The position numbers and the translations under genes were made by a program. Below the pieces are notes generated by a model, which saw nothing but the letters and a program-made list of their open reading frames with translations, had not been told where the DNA came from and searched no databases. DNA of 64,000 bases, from NCBI RefSeq assembly GCF_030719215.1, contig NZ_CP120983.1:5766001-5830000 (forward strand). Direction: 5' to 3'. Every line of letters begins with the position of its first letter. Positions within the stretch are counted from its first letter, which is position 1. Of the stretch, positions 62,973 through 64,000 are shown piece after piece. Origin of the DNA: Streptomyces sp. Alt3 (GTDB taxonomy: Bacteria > Actinomycetota > Actinomycetes > Streptomycetales > Streptomycetaceae).

Positions 62973-64000
62973 TCAGCGCGCCGAGAAGGCGTGCACCGTC
63001 GTCGAGCGGTAGGTGTCGCCGGGCCGGAGCACCGTCGACGGGAACGACGGCTGGTTGGGGGAGTCGGGGAAGTGCTGCGACTCCAGGCAGAACGCGTCGC
63101 CCTGGCGGTACACCCGCCCCGAGGTGCCGGCCAGGGTGCTGTCGAGGAAGTTCCCCGTGTAGACCTGCATGCCGGGTTCCGTCGTGTACATCTTCATCAC
63201 CCGGCCCGAGCCGGGGTCCGTGACGGTGAGCGCGTACTCGGGGCGGGTCGTGATCCCCTTGTCCAGCACGTAGTTGTGATCGATCCCCTGCCCGTACCCG
63301 ACCTGCTCGTGCGGGGTACGGACGGCCTCCCCGACGGCCCGGGGCCGCCTGAAGTCGAACGGCGTACGCGCCACCGGGGCGAGCTCTCCCGTCGGGATCA
63401 GCGTCGCGCCGACCGGTGTGTAGCGCGCCGCCGAAAGCTCCAGCAGGTGCCCGTCGACGCTGCCGCTGCCCTCGCCCGCCAGGTTGAAATAGGTGTGGCT
63501 GGTCAGGTTGAGGACGGTGGCGCGGTCCGTGGTCGCCGTGTAGTCGATGCGCCACTCACCCCGGGAGGTGAGGGTGTAGACGACACGGACGGCGAGCGCG
63601 CCCGGATAGCCGGCCTCACCGTCCGGGCTGGTCCTGGTCAGGACCAGCCCGACGTCACCACGTGCGGTGAACGGCTTCACGTCCCAGACCCGCTTGTCGA
63701 AGCCCCGGTCGCCACCGTGCAGGCTGTTGGGGCCGTCGTTCAGGGGCAGTTGGTGCGTGACACCGTCGAGGGTGAAACGGCCCCCGGCGATCCGGTTGCC
63801 GTACCGCCCGATCAGCCCGCCGAAGTACGGGGACTTCGCCACGTAGTCCGGCAGGCCGCCGAAGCCGAGCGACACGTTCGCCGTCCGGCCCCGGCGGTCG
63901 GGGATCTCGAGGGACTGGACGACACCGCCCCAGGAGAGGACCTTCAGCCGGGTCCCGCCGTTGGCGAGGGTCCAGCGGTGCACCTTCGTCCCGTCGGCGA
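62973..64000 (-). CDS. Aldose 1-epimerase (galactose mutarotase), N-terminus beyond the window
   Basis: At least 342 residues; the frame stays open to base 64000, so the start lies to the right. GTG at 63983 is internal to the conserved 'DGTKVHRWTLANGG' opening. Recognisable parts are 'GRYGNRIAGGRFTLDG', 'NSLHGGDRGFDKRVW' (catalytic-site His), 'LTSHTYFNLAG' with the second His, and 'CLESQHFPDSPNQPSFPS' with the C-terminal catalytic Glu. It interconverts alpha and beta anomers of aldoses; in this setting arabinose/galactose use is likely. Whether a signal peptide precedes it cannot be seen. Confidence 0.93.
   Translation of the reverse strand, partial: ADGTKVHRWTLANGGTRLKVLSWGGVVQSLEIPDRRGRTANVSLGFGGLPDYVAKSPYFGGLIGRYGNRIAGGRFTLDGVTHQLPLNDGPNSLHGGDRGFDKRVWDVKPFTARGDVGLVLTRTSPDGEAGYPGALAVRVVYTLTSRGEWRIDYTATTDRATVLNLTSHTYFNLAGEGSGSVDGHLLELSAARYTPVGATLIPTGELAPVARTPFDFRRPRAVGEAVRTPHEQVGYGQGIDHNYVLDKGITTRPEYALTVTDPGSGRVMKMYTTEPGMQVYTGNFLDSTLAGTSGRVYRQGDAFCLESQHFPDSPNQPSFPSTVLRPGDTYRSTTVHAFSAR

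Overview
The window is high-GC actinobacterial DNA, almost certainly from a Streptomyces. Evidence for this is pervasive GC-ending codons, GTG starts, TTA (bldA-type) codons confined to cluster genes, ATGA/GTGA translational coupling, an MbtH protein, a SCO2400-type zinc-ribbon protein and a malonyl-CoA synthetase that I recognise as very close to the S. coelicolor enzyme.

Left part (1 to about 38.4 kb): a nonribosomal peptide biosynthetic gene cluster, cut by the left edge of the window. It opens with the 3' end of a tryptophan-type flavin-dependent halogenase, coupled to an antiporter and a flavin reductase (1-2500). An MbtH-like protein and an ArsR-type regulator with at least three TTA codons lie on the opposite strand (2844-4036). 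A four-gene set follows: XRE regulator, NUDIX hydrolase, MAB_1171c-like membrane protein and ImmA/IrrE-type zinc peptidase (4890-8178). After a gene-poor stretch (8179-9738) come a methyltransferase and a tryptophan-2,3-dioxygenase-fold heme enzyme (9739-11950), a secreted HAF-repeat protein and a MacB-like ABC exporter (13353-16714). Two NRPS genes (16998-31927) are followed by a coupled MFS exporter, a PMT/ArnT-type membrane glycosyltransferase, a MerR regulator divergent from an SDR oxidoreductase, and a frameshifted luciferase-like oxidoreductase.

The visible assembly line is (C-remnant)-A1-T-C-A2-T in the first NRPS and C-A3-T-E-C-A4-T in the second. The second protein continues into a serine beta-lactamase/PBP-fold domain plus a lipocalin-like tail, the architecture of the penicillin-binding-protein-type thioesterases (SurE, DsaJ, Ulm16 class) that macrocyclise desotamide/surugamide-type peptides. 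Here it is joined covalently to the synthetase. My read of the last A domain pocket is almost exactly the glycine code, and the terminal module has no epimerase. This fits a cyclase that needs a D- or achiral C-terminal residue. Read without skipping or iteration, the visible peptide is X1 (branched hydrophobic?)-X2-D-X3-Gly, carrying or joined to a halogenated and possibly methylated or oxidised aromatic residue. More modules may lie left of the window.

Right part (about 38.7 to 64 kb): ordinary Streptomyces chromosome. It holds a WXG100-like three-gene group, a GlxA-type AraC regulator opposite a DJ-1 protein, small membrane proteins, an MFS transporter and a hydrolase. Next come a cysteine-rich leader peptide ahead of an SsuD-type sulfonate monooxygenase, a VOC protein, matB with a biotin-type carboxyltransferase, and a NarK-like porter. 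An Lrp regulator converges on a GAF histidine kinase that follows an MreB homologue. The remainder is a SCO2400-family protein, a MarR regulator divergent from an MDR reductase, Ohr, a GH51 arabinofuranosidase and a partial aldose 1-epimerase. No tRNA, rRNA, CRISPR array or insertion sequence was seen.
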